Assembly (NCBI GenBank): GCA_963576785.1
Contig: OY756141.1
Location: forward strand, 62,001-126,000
Origin: Chlorophyllum brunneum
Lineage: Eukaryota; Basidiomycota; Agaricomycetes; Agaricales; Agaricaceae
Length of the DNA: 64,000 bases
Direction: 5' to 3'
Shown here: piece by piece, positions 1 through 14,349 of the stretch
Layout: each line of letters starts with the position of its first letter
How positions within the stretch are numbered: position 1 is the stretch's first letter
The notes under the pieces: generated by a model
Told to the model about the DNA's origin: nothing
Database searches by the model: none
What the model saw: only the letters and a program-made list of their open reading frames with translations
Translations under genes and position numbers: made by a program

Positions 1-744
1 TTGGCACCATTCATTGGTACGCATTAGGCGGATGAAGATTTCGCGTAGTGACTGATAAAACCTTGCAGTTATGGATTTGTATCTTGGGACTGGTTGCGAG
101 TACCGCCTCTTTCAGAAGTGGGTGGCGTGCAACCACCTTTCCATTCGCCGACATCTACTGAGAAGATGGGCGAACTTGACTCTTCTCTCTTCACCAGATG
201 CGACATCTCATCTTACCGAGCACCCGAGTGTATCTCCTTGGTAACGAATATACCTGCGCTTCTCATCGCCCATATCACTTTAACCTTCAACCCTGAATTA
301 TCGAGGCACGAACTGGCCGGAAGTATGCTGTATATCAAAACGGCCCAAAACTTCCGCGGCAACTTTTCCCAAGGCAAGAGGTCTGCTTCACAGGGATTCT
401 GGTCAATACCACTCGGGGACGATATTTACGGAACCCTGTCCAAGCGTTTAGGCACCCAAAGCTGGAAGTCTCTGGTCACTCGACTGGAGGGAAAGGGGTA
501 GTCCAGACACGGATCTGGGGACTTTGCGTGGCCATTTCTATCCAAATTTGTAAACGCCTCCGTCAACTTGACACATGCTGCTCTTGACCCATTTTCGAAG
601 CCTGAACTCATGACCTTCTAAAGTTCAAGTGACAGGTGATGACCTAGTGACGGCTTCCGGTCATTCGATACTCACGATGTTCCGGGGGAAGCTGTTTATA
701 AGGTGGGACCCTTGCCTCGGGTTTATCTTAACGAATGACCCACT
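1..744. other. Intergenic, no recognised gene
   Basis: The stretch before the first recognised gene has open frames of up to about 135 codons, but none shows a motif, a splice-consistent exon chain or a protein family I recognise. The end of this stretch probably holds the promoter and 5' leader of the alcohol oxidase-like gene; no clear TATA box was identified. Confidence 0.4.
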
Positions 745-3477
<2,733 letters not shown>

Positions 3478-4963
3478 ATGTAAAAGGATCTAGGATAATC
3501 GGATGAGAGATGTATAACAAGTGTACTCAGCTAGATTTTCCGTGCCCTCCACATTGTGATACATAATCAGTACCAACGTATGACGTTACATTTGTTGAAA
3601 ATTTTCGTGTGGAAAAAGTGTTATTTGTGATGCCATATGTATGGAATGAGCTGCCTAAAAATTAATCTCAAAGTATGGACCAATTTGTTGGACTAACTTC
3701 CATCAAGAAATTATACTTTATGATCAAAGGTATTCACCCATAATCCCCCACATTGCAATGTCCTCTCATAGCAATCTAGCATGGAATATAGAAGTGCTAC
3801 CTTGAAATTTGTGTAACTTATGCTACTTATGCAAATATTACCATATTTCTTACGCAAATATTAAGGTAGTGAATGCTATTTAAAATGTACTGAAACATCC
3901 TTTAAATCAAATAATTTTGAATAGGTAATTTACAAATTACATAAATATAAATATAATAATATTTAGTTAGCATGAATTATACAAATATTGAAAAAGTGCT
4001 TTTAGTTTAGTGCTGTTAGTATCTGTCATATGAAGGACTTTGGTAAAAATGTACTTATTATTATGTCTGAGTCTAGGACCTACATCAAGGGATATAATAG
4101 ATTTTCAAAGAAATATCACTTGTACTACTACTATGTTAATATTATCATCAACTCATTGCTTTGCCTCATCTGAAAACACATGTCCTACCTTTATGTATGC
4201 AATACCAATAGACTATACTTATATACTATTGAAAACAATATGTACAGCACTTAGAATAATAACTGGAAGGCACAATCCACTACTGAAGATATACTCCAAT
4301 ATATCTACTCATATATGTATACTTATGATCCTATACTTGAAGTACTTATCTACTAACAGATCACTGATGGAATCTACTATATAGAAATATATCTGAAGAA
4401 TCTACCAATTGATGATGAATCTCTTTATTTATATAGTAACATAAAGTTATATAAATGCTATTCAAAATTATTAAATATCTTTTACATAATAACTGGAAAC
4501 TATGCAAATTATGTTAAATAAGAGAAAATAATAGAGTATAAAAAAGACTTGTGTAATATACATAAGGTACTATATCTGAATAAAAAATATAGTAATATTG
4601 AAGTAATAATAGTAACATATTACTATAAAAATATCATTTAAAATACATTATAAATGTAATTTACATAGTTTCTAGTTACTATGCAAAATACTTAGGTTAC
4701 ACTTGTATTCTGTATCTTGTACAACAAAGTACAAGATCAGATGCCCATCTGAGCTACCCTTCTTTGGAAAAACCCTCCTGGATTTGTACCATGTCAGTGA
4801 ATAGACCATATGTTCTCCCACTGCATTTACTGCTGCTGGTAGCCATAACAACTTGTTACAGTTGTTTTCCTCAACAATGTCAAGGAAAAAGATATTCTAG
4901 GATCATTATCATACTATTCTAAAATCATCCTATATCACTGTCTATATGTTGCCCAAGGTCATG
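3478..4963. other. AT-rich island with possible decayed retroelement
   Basis: From about 3580 to 4720 the base composition drops to a strongly AT-rich state, far from the near-balanced DNA around it. On the plus strand a reading frame at about 4040-4384 contains ALRIITG preceded by a polar stretch. This resembles the segment after the catalytic core of fungal non-LTR (Tad/LINE-like) reverse transcriptases, which often reads ALRIITGAF. The catalytic YxDD box and an endonuclease were not seen, and the neighbouring frames are full of stops. It could be a transposon relic rich in C-to-T change, or plain AT-rich spacer. The 3' part, 4730-4960, returns to normal composition without a gene. Confidence 0.3.
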
Positions 4964-7036
4964 TCATATTCTGCCAGTCCACCGTCCTAGCGCGAGATAC
5001 CTCACGCCAACCAAACATGTAACACCTAAGACTACTGCACTCCCTGTGACCCACAATAAATTTACATGTGTAATTTCCGAATGATCCAGGACCCACCTGC
5101 ATACAAGCCCACCGCTTCGAACCCACCTGTTCTCGCATTGATAGCCCCGGAGATCGGCGGGCCCGCAACTGCACCTAGAGCTGTGATTGTCAAGAACATC
5201 CCCACTCTCCTTCCCACATCGCCCTCTCCTCCGAAATTCATGATGGGATTGGACAAGAGGGCAACATACACTCCGGAGAAATACCCATAGAGGACTGTTA
5301 CAACGATAAGAGAGGCGGTAGAGCTGGCAAAGGGCCAGGCGTATGTTAGGATGCCTGCTGCGAGAGTTGTAGGGATTATCACATTGATCGGGCCTAAATA
5401 GTCGTGGTTAAGTTAGAGCAAGTTAGAATAATCGACTGTCAGGGAACGCCCCTATTACATCCGCGACGAGACCCGCAGTCCATCGGCCGAAGAGTGAGCT
5501 TGCGTTGGCGAATGATACAAAATAGAAAGCAAGATCTGACGAATTTCCGAGTTGCTGCGCACTGACGTTAATATAGGTCAACACTTCACCACAGTTTAGT
5601 GTTGGATATTACAAGCGTTAATTAATGGGTCAACTTACCTGTGTAAAGGCCGAGAAAGATGACTAGCGACGAGACGCAGTAGAGGGTATACGGTGGACTC
5701 TTGAACGCAGCGAGGTTCAGTAATCCACCCTCGGCTTTCACAGGTGGCAGTCGCCTTTTCATCGTCTAATCAATGAGAAAGATAGCAATCAGGATTCGCT
5801 TGTAGATTTCCATGAGATCACTGCACACGCACTAAGTTGCATATTGAAACGACCCCGAGTAATATGAACCCGATGATCCTCATAGTCCACGGAAATCTGG
5901 AAGGTATAGAAGCATCGGACGGAGGTGACGAGAAGAGCGGTACAGAAACACGTACCCAACCCGCGAAATCAGATTTCTAGCCGCGATAGGAATAGTCGTT
6001 CCGCCTACGGAAGACCCCATAGCGATGAATCCCACCGCACGCCCCCGTCTTTTCTTGAACCAATGCGCGGCGATGGGATAACAGCATCCGAACACGCCAC
6101 CACACCCAATCTGCACCATTACAAGTCACGTCTTTAATTGTACACCCCAAGGATAGATAGGGAAGGCGGACATACCCCGACGGCAAATCCTTGGCAAAGT
6201 AGAAAATGCCAGAATTGTGTACATTGTCCAACCAAAAATGTCGCGACCACAAGTAGTACGCTTGACGAAAGGATGACGTCTCTGAAATGGCCCACGTCAA
6301 AGAGACGACCGACGATGAGCGCGGGAAGGAAAATTAAGGCATACTAGAGACGCAAAGATTTAGAACATGTGAATGAGTAACAGGCAGATCGGTACTTGAA
6401 TGGACCCTATCCACGCACTATGTGAAGGGCGGTGTGAGCTAACCCGTACTTCAATAAACAAAATGAAGCCAGCTTACATCGTCGAAGGAGAATGATCCTT
6501 GAGCAGTGTCTCCTCATAATAAGCCTGGAAGACCTTTAGATATGTGAGTAGGCAGCGCAACTAGCCCGCACTCAAACAAAGAACGTACCCCCCAGGAGTT
6601 GACATAGCCGAATCTGACCAAGGATAGTGACCCAAAGGGGAAAACACTCAACGAAGGTGTAGACTCACGTACAGAAACAATTGCACATTCCCTGATTCCC
6701 TCTGGATTTAACATAAAACGAAAGTCAGCGGAGAAGAACAAAACTCACACCAAAGACTACCAGCCATGCTCTCAGTCCACCATCAGGAAAGTCAGCTTCC
6801 GGCTCCACTGCCTCACTTCTCTCCTCGAGTTCTGGCTGCTTTCTCTGTAGCTCTCCGTCACCTTCATCATCTGGCACTTCGTGTGATTCTGCCTGTATTG
6901 AATCTCCACTCTTCCGACTTGATTTTTCCACCACATCGTTTGATCCTGGATCGTTTTGTTTCATGAGAGAGGAAGAACATTCAGAAATCGTAGACGAAGA
7001 GGTCGGCTTTTCTTCGGTGATTTCGGTTGATGACAT
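4964..7036 (-). CDS. MFS transporter, monocarboxylate porter type (copy 1)
   Basis: A major facilitator superfamily protein of the monocarboxylate porter type, expected to have 12 membrane segments and to move an organic acid or related solute with protons; the substrate cannot be told. The start is the ATG giving MSSTEITEEKPTSSS, followed by a polar cytosolic tail, then the family signature FPDGGLRAWLVVFG. Later segments include GYVNSWG, YEETLLKDHSPST, AWIGSIQ, FDVGHFRDVILSSS, IGCGGVFGCCYPIAAHWFKK, and GGEGDVGRRVGMFLTITALG near the end. It closes ARYLAL-like (VRYLALGRWTGRI). About 13 short exons are present, in the same arrangement as the copy at 10.4-12.4 kb. One intron (5394-5451) lacks a GT donor: the expected position reads GGGCGT. 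A GTCTCG 21 nt upstream would keep the frame but drop the LVADVIG loop. The gene may therefore be weakened or a recent pseudogene. Confidence 0.82.
5394..5451 (-). other. Intron with lost GT donor (MFS copy 1)
   Basis: By comparison with the MFS genes at 41.3 and 50.3 kb, this phase-1 intron should begin right after the codons for the LVADVIG loop. The acceptor is a normal TTTAG. The first bases at the donor are GGGCGT instead of a GT. Reading through shifts the frame, and the only in-frame alternative donor nearby is GTCTCG, giving intron 5394-5472. Confidence 0.6.
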
Positions 7037-10000
7037 GCCGAGGAAGTGAGGCGATGGACGAGGGCAGGGGATTCTGATATTTGTGGGAATGGGATAAGAG
7101 CCAAGGAAAGAGGGTTGGAGGGAAATTGCGGATCGTGGAGAGTGGTCGAATGAGGGTTTGAGTGATTAGACTCCTGAAAACAATATTAGTGTTTAGGTTA
7201 CGTATCATCGTTACGATAAGGATATAGCCCACTCTCGAACTTACTGAGGCGGACCTCCAGGCGAATCAATTGGGAGGATGCTCGTAGGTTTCTGGGTATC
7301 CACGTACGAGGACAGAGAAGGGGCCGAATGGGTCGGAGTGACCGGAGTCGTATTTGGACGTAGAGAATTGCGGAAAGCTAGTCCTTCCTGATAGCCGAGG
7401 AATGACGAGGCAGGAATCGAATTCGAGGGTGTGCGAAAACTTAACCCCTGCTCTTCTATCCGCTAAGCCTTCTTTTTGCCCTTCCCAACGAATCTAAAAA
7501 GAAACCTGGTGCGTGGGATAGCCAAGAAGAGCTTCGCGCCAGGAGAAACGTTGACGGGCGAAACACAATTCCTTCGTGCTCGTGCGGAGGGCTAAGGGGA
7601 GTGCGGCAGAAGTATGAGCCGCGAATGGAATCCGAAATGTTGGCCGATTTTATTGGGGTTGGGCCGCCGGCATGCGGGATTATCCCCAATAGTCTCTGGC
7701 ACAATGTTACGCCTAGACGTCTCGTTTTATATGCATGCGTGAGGAAGTATATATAGCCATGGAGAGCCGGGGAATGACCCTTACCTGGCGCAAGGGATAA
7801 GTATACCCTGATTCATGTCACCGGCTCGATCTCCTACCGAGCAAGGACTGAGAAACTCACGCAGTGATACGTGACATTCCAAACCCTCTTAAGCCGCTCC
7901 TGGACAGGTGTTGAAAGCTTGTTAGACAGTGCTTGAGAAAGCCAGAATTAAATACTAACGTTGAGATCTTGAGACCTTTAATGGTGGCATCGTCCATGAT
8001 GAGTAGTAAGCGCAACCAAGGATTTATGGGAATGGTGCTTGATCTTGTGCCGGGTTTTAGGTCATCATCGAGGCGGAGATAATCTTCTAATACACTAGAT
8101 ACATGTGTACGAGGACGTATACTGAGAGGGAGCGGTAGAGAGGAAGAGAATTGGGAACCTCTGGCTGGAATCAGATTCATGACCAAAACTACATGCCATA
8201 GGGAAAGTATGTAGTAGCGATAGTCTCTGATAGTCTATACCCTTGGCAGGACAGGGACCCAGCGGATGAAGGATATCTTCCCTAGAGTTGGGCTTAGCAC
8301 GCGGACTTGTTTCTGTGTGTTGATAGTGAAAGGAAGAGCCCGGGCCGGGACCCGTCACCTCGAATGGTTCTCTTATGAAAACCTGGCGACTTACCCATGA
8401 ATATTTTCAGTGGCACAAAACTTCGAAAGCAAAGTGTAAACCTACCTTCTGACACTGAAACTCGGGGATTTTATCGAGAAAGGTTACTTAACCAATATAC
8501 ACCCAATTTGCGCTGTGGGAGTAGGGGTTACCTGGAGGTGACCTCTCTCCACCCCACGCGTTGGAGTCTCCCTCGCGCCTGTGTTTGCGTTACCTTACCA
8601 TCACTAGTAGACACTAGTTGGTGTTTTCCAACGTCCCGCCCCAGTGGAAATTTATACAATCTTGAATCCCATTCTCTCCCTCTCCCCTCCTCACACCCAA
8701 CTCCGCAATCTGGGTACAACGAATCAAACCCGACCACTATGCAATGCTCACTGTGAAAATTTGACACTTGCTCACCACTATTCGGATTGTATCCTCTTTG
8801 AAGAACTTGGAAAACGAGACGGAGCGGTGATCCTCGTACAAGTCATTGTGGAGATCGGACGACGGCTAGGCCTTCAAACGGCTATCCGTCTCCCTCCTCC
8901 CACTAGTCCTCTTCGTACGCGTACCTACGACATCCCCCTCGTCCGATGAAGGAAGACAAGGCCGAGGACTCAAGGGCCTGGCCTCATTAATCCCGGTTTC
9001 CAGAAGCCTTGACTCAAAATTTTACGGGTCGACGTTATCCACCGTGGAATTCGGGCGAGGCAGGGGCACATGCTCCACCGTCACCTCTTCATGTGAAAGA
9101 ACGTGAGTCCGAAGAGAAAATTCGTGGAGAGTTGGTATAGAGCACCGGATATTAAACCCTCGTGCTGTACGGCCCCAGTAGTAGGGGAGGAGTGTGTATG
9201 TATATACAGACAAGAGCATAACTTTCCTCGTTTCTCCTGGTTTCCATATCGATCCACCATAATTAATTCACCTCTAGCAGAACCCCGTCGAGTTCACCGT
9301 ATTCAGGGGTCATTTGGTACCCGGAAAAGAACGATGGGTTAGGACTACTCGACACCCCACGAAGTGACATAACCGACACTTATACTTACACGTCGGCTGC
9401 CCAATTGAGCATCAACACCGCATTTGGGAAGGTGGGCATTTATGGAGAGAATTCCTGCCGGTCCGAGTCTTCATGAAAAATCACCCAACCCTCGTGTTAC
9501 AGCGCCGAAACCCCCGAGCCCTATTAGGAGCTCGACTATACCATGAGACACTACTTGAGGTTTTCCAAACAAGAGCATCATAAATATCTGCTGACTCTTG
9601 AATATATCAACAGGTATTGTAGCGGACATTTTCCTGAAGGTTGTAGTTTGATCCGCCTCAGAGACCCTCTACAATTTTTCCTTTCTGCCTCGTGTGACCA
9701 CTACCAAACGCAGAGGGGAGAAATTGTAGCTCGATGCTCACATAATGCCGGTCAACATGTGTCGAGGGGAAAATGCACTGAGTTTCGAGACCAACACAGT
9801 TCCTTTGATAACATCCGTCAACTTGACCCCGGCACCTTGCAGACCACCCAATACAGAGAAGCCTATTTAGAATCCCAAACGTCCCTGTTGGGGAACGGGG
9901 CCCTAGGCACACGCGATTACCCCCAGTAGTACCGTCCCTGGAAAGGGCTCAAACCCTGCGAGGGATCTCTCGTTGAGAGATACGCCTGTGTGAGGGGCTG

Positions 10001-10353
10001 GTAAATATAGCTCCGGGGAGCTGGGAAGGTCGCCCGCCTGTGCGAGGGAAATGTACGATGGCGGCTCGACGCAATGATATGCAGCACTTCTCCTTGAGTT
10101 TGGGTGGCTGACTGCATCATGTTGCCACACTATGGCCTCTTAGGTGGTAGTATATGGCGTTTTACGAATTTGGTGGCCTAGAGATCGAAAGACCCTACAT
10201 AGAACCCAGTGCCCAACGTTCGAAATCTCATGATAAAGATCTAGTCGAAAACAGATGGAACCATCTCGGAGAAAAAGAAATGTTATAAGATCATTGTCAG
10301 AGATATGTTGAAATCGTCATACAACGTCAGTCTATACATCATCTGAAGCCATG
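7037..10353. other. Intergenic, 3.3 kb without recognised gene
   Basis: The first 1 kb is the duplicated upstream flank of MFS copy 1. The rest holds scattered frames of 60-130 codons with no family match and no splice-consistent exon chain. Parts of 9.9-10.1 kb resemble 12.97-13.17 kb, so more than one round of duplication or rearrangement has affected the spacer. I see no RNA gene or transposon ends here. Confidence 0.4.
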
Positions 10354-12405
10354 TCACATTTTTCCAGTCCACCGGCCCAGCGCAAGATACCTCGCACCGA
10401 CCATACACGCGACGCCCGCGACCACTGCACTCCCTGCGAATCACATTAATAATTCCCGCGTGAGAGTTCTCCGAATAATCCGGGACCCACCTGCGTACAA
10501 GCCTACCGCTTCGAACCCACCCGTTCTCGCATTGATAACCCCGGATATTGGTGGGCCCGCAAGGGCACCCAGAGCTGTGATCGTCAAGAACATCCCGACC
10601 CTCCTTCCCACATCACCCTCTCCTCCGAAATTCATGATAGGATTAGACAAGAGGGCAACATACACTCCGGAGAAATACCCATAGAGGACTGTTACAACGA
10701 TAAGAGAGGCGGTAGAGCTGGCAAAGGGCCAGGCGTATGTTAGGATGCCTGCTGCGAGAGTTGTAGGGATTATCACATTGATCGAGCCTAAATGGTAACG
10801 TCAGATGAGGTTCGTATAGCCACCATTTAGAAATCATTCCTGCCGTATCCGCAACGAGACCTGCAGTCAATCTTCCCAAGAGCGAGCTTGCATTGGCAAA
10901 TGCTACAAAGTAGAAAGCGAGATCTGATGAACTCCCGAGCTGCCGTGCGCTCACGTTAACGTAGGTTAACACTTTGTATTATAGGTTAGTGACCGAAATA
11001 TTGCAGTGTTAATGGGTTGACCTACCTGTGTAAAGGCCGAGAAAGATGATTAGCGACGAGACGCAGTAGAGGGTATACGGTGGACTCTTGAACGCAGCGA
11101 GGTTCAATAATCCACCCTTGGCTTTTGCAGGTGGAAGGCGCCTCTTCATCGTCTAATCATAATAGTGATAGCGATCAGTACTGGTAGATTTTGCATGAGA
11201 CCACGCACCAAGTTACACGTCCCCACGACTACGAGCAAGATAAAACCAATGATCCTCATAGTCCACGGAAATCTGCAACGCATTAAAGAATGACGTCACG
11301 AGAAGAGCGGAACAGAAGCACAAACCCAACCCGCGGAATCAAGCCTCTGACAGCAAAAGGGATAACTGTTCCCCCTATCGAAGACCCCATAGCAATATAC
11401 CCCACCGCAAGTCCCCGTCTTTTCTTGAACCAGTGCGCGGCAATGGGATAACAACATCCAAACACGCCACCACACCCGATCTACATCAAGCGTCCCTTCT
11501 TTAACTTCACGACCAAACGATGATGTGAAAGTTGGACATACCCCAATGGCAAATCCTTGGCAAAGTAAAAAATGCCAAAATTGTGTACATTGCCCGACCA
11601 AAAATGTTGCGACCACAAGTAGTACGCTTGACGAAAGGATGACGTCTCTGAAATGGCCCACGTCAAAGAGACGACCGACGATGAGTGCGGGAAAGAAAAT
11701 TAAGGCATACTAGAGACACAAAGATTTAGAACATGTCAATGGGGAGGAGGCAGACTGGTACTTGAATGGAGCCTATCCATGCACTACGCGAAGGGCGGTG
11801 TGAACCAAGCCATACTCCAATGAGAAAATCGAGGTGAGCTTACATGGTCGAAGGAGAATGACCGTTGAGCAACGTTTCTTGATAGTAAGCCTGGAAGACC
11901 TGCAGATATGTGAGCGGGCACGAACTTAGTCAGACTAAAACGAAGAACGTACACCCCAGGAGTTGACATAGCCGAGTCTGGCCAAGGAACGTGACACAAA
12001 GGAAGAAAATTCAATGAAGGTGTAGACTCACGTACAGAAACAATTGCACATTCCCTAATCCCTTCAGGCTTTAACATGAAACGAAAGTTGGCGGAGAAGA
12101 ACAAATCTCACACCAAAGACTACCAGCCACGCTCTCAGTCCGCCTTCCGGAAATTCTGTTTCCGCCGCGGGTACTTTAATTTTCTCCTCGACTTCTTGTA
12201 GCCCCCTATTTAGCTCTCCCTCTCCTCCTTCACATGGTACTTCGTAAGATTCCGCCTGGCATTTGAGAGTTGAGCCCCCACTCTCCCGACTTAGTTTATC
12301 CACCACATCATTTGAGCCTGGGTTGCTTTGTTCCATGACTGAAGAAGACTTGTGAGAGACAGACGAAGATTTTGCTGTTTCATCATTGGTTTCTGTCGAG
12401 GACAT
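10354..12405 (-). CDS. MFS transporter, monocarboxylate porter type (copy 2)
   Basis: Close paralogue of the porter at 5.0-7.0 kb, same strand and same intron positions. The start ATG was chosen because MSSTETNDETAKSSS aligns with the start of copy 1; an in-frame ATG 24 nt upstream adds MLPLHFPN. After a variable acidic tail comes FPEGGLRAWLVVFG, then GYVNSWG, AWIGSIQ, FDVGHFRDVILSSS, IGCGGVFGCCYPIAAHWFKK, and the conserved late segment GGEGDVGRRVGMFLTITALG. It ends ARYLALGRWTGKM. The N-terminal tail differs most from copy 1, while the last 100 residues are nearly identical. As in copy 1, the same late intron (10788-10839) lacks GT, here reading GAATGA, with an in-frame alternative donor GTCTCG that removes the LVADTAG loop. 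Function of the protein is therefore uncertain although all other splice sites are normal. Confidence 0.82.
10788..10839 (-). other. Intron with lost GT donor (MFS copy 2)
   Basis: Same intron as 5394-5451 in copy 1. The acceptor is a normal TTTAG, but the donor position reads GAATGA. The base change differs from that in copy 1. An upstream GTCTCG shared by both copies would give an in-frame intron 10788-10860. Confidence 0.6.
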
Positions 12406-14349
12406 ATTGGGGAAGTGGAGGGGAAGCATAGAAGTCTGGGATTCTTAATGTCTCCTCGTCAAATACTTGGTCAAATGAGACCAGAACCGAGGAAAGCGGG
12501 TTCGAAAGAAATGGCGGATCGCGGAGTGTGTTTCAAGAATGGCTTGCGTAACTAGACTTCTGGAAATAAATTTTTAGTATCATTTCCGACACGGACATAG
12601 CTCACTTCCAATCGCACAGGCGAATCGACGAGAGAGATGCCCGTCAATTCCCGAGTACCGAAGTTCCAAGGTAAAGAAGCAACGCAATAGGTAAAAGGAG
12701 TAACCGACGTTGTGATTGCGGAAGGACTAAATTCCTTTGTGATATCCGAGGCAGGGTCGAATTCGAGGGTGTGCGTGAACCCAACACTCCACTAAGCGTT
12801 TTTTTCTTCCTTCCCAATGAACTCAAACCCACACCCCTAGGATGTGCCGGCGTCAATTTAGCGCAAGTGGAAGCGTCGACGATGGAGTCGGATACCGTGG
12901 ACGAAGTACAAACGTGTCGTGTTCGTGCGCAGGAGGAAGATGAGATATCCGGGAACGAGGAGCTGGAGCCTGCTTAAGCCCAGTAGTGTTGTTCCTGGAA
13001 AAGCGTTAAGCCCCCTGAGGAACGCCTTGCTTTATAGCCTGGTCCAAGGAGTTAATAATAGCTCTAAGGGTGTGTCGCTTTTCGAGGCAAGGCAGATATG
13101 CCGACTCTATGTGACACCGGTTGAATCTTGTGTCTGGGTAGCATCGAGCCGATATAATGATATGCGGCATTTTTTATTTCCTTTTGGGCAGGTGTTGAAA
13201 GCTTGTTAGACGGTGTAGAGTTGACCTTTGAACGTTGAACATTAAACGTTGAGGCGTCGAAAGCCAGATGTCGTGGCGAAAACACCGAAAAACTTCTGGT
13301 CGATCCTGTGACATGTTCTAGGTATGATCCAGACCGAGATGACATCTAAATACGCTGGGTACACGCCTTCGGGGATGGATAGTGGGAGGGGTAGAAACCA
13401 AAGAAAATAAGCAACCTCAACCTGACTCTATGTTCATAAACAACATACAACCAAGTCATGACTAGTGATTTGGGGTCACGGGTTCTGACATGTACCCCCA
13501 GCTTGAATTTCTCCAACGACAAAACGCAGCTTTTTCATAAATCTAACAGTTTTATTTAGCGTAAAATAAAAAGCTGTTGTGACAAAACACACATCTACGA
13601 GACGAGGTGGGTTGATTACCCGGAGTTGACTTTGCCCGCCAACATGTGGTAAACAAACAGGAACCCTCACTTTTACATCAATTACTCTACCCGTAGTTGC
13701 ATGACATTCGTACTTCGAATACCAATGCGAAGGTTCTACCTCCAATAAAAAAAAAAATCTTGGAGTAGTCCCACGTATCACCAAACGCGGAATAGCCTAC
13801 ATTGAAGTCACCTCTCGGCAGTAAGAAGATCTGTTGGATGTACGACACTGCTGTTCTTCGCGGGCACTCCACCAATCAAGGCCCACTGCGCCGCAGGCCT
13901 TGACTCAAAGTTTTTCCGGAATGACACTCACAATGAAATTCCCGTAGGATCAGAATAACGAAGCGATCTTATTTCCTTTGACAACAGAAAATACTTCGTG
14001 TCCGCTCCTGCGACGAGAGGCTATTTGATATGGGGGAATGAGAACCAGGATAGGTCACGGTGGTTGGAGGACTGGACAGGTGAATGATTCCTGCTTAGAC
14101 TGAGAGTCATCATACTCATAGCCATAGTTATTTACATTGTCGATCGGAATGACAGTAGCGACTGCCATCTATCATGGTTAAATGAATTTAAAAAACAGGA
14201 AAATTTGATTTATTGAACACGAAATGCGGGTGACCATAACAAAGATAAGATAAGATAACCATTTACCCAAAAAGGCAATCCCAGAGAAAAATTGTGTTTG
14301 GACGGCAAACACATACCCACTCCCACAACCATCCAGTAAGAAATTCAAA
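12406..14349. other. Intergenic, no recognised gene
   Basis: The left part is the duplicated upstream flank of MFS copy 2. From about 13400 to 14340 there is AT-moderate spacer leading to the fibrillarin start; no family match, RNA gene or repeat was seen. Confidence 0.4.

Larger units (their letters stand above)
4960..8000. repeat. Segmental duplication, MFS unit A
   Basis: This unit includes the MFS gene and upstream flank and is matched, with divergence, at about 10350-13230. Outside the coding part, shared landmarks include TTCGAGGGTGTGCG at about 7420 and 12760 and GGTGTTGAAAGCTTGTTAGAC near 7910 and 13195. Both units lie in the same orientation. Boundaries are approximate because the flanks are patchy. 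Confidence 0.65.
10350..13230. repeat. Segmental duplication, MFS unit B
   Basis: Direct repeat of the unit at about 4960-8000. Similarity is strongest in the 3' half of the MFS coding region and fades upstream of the start codon, where short shared blocks remain. Confidence 0.65.

Noticed and set aside
7400..7480. tRNA-like signal on the minus strand (TTCGATTC T-loop-like motif)
   Set aside because: The flanking bases do not form a T stem and no acceptor stem closes the structure; the duplicate at 12760 has lost the motif.
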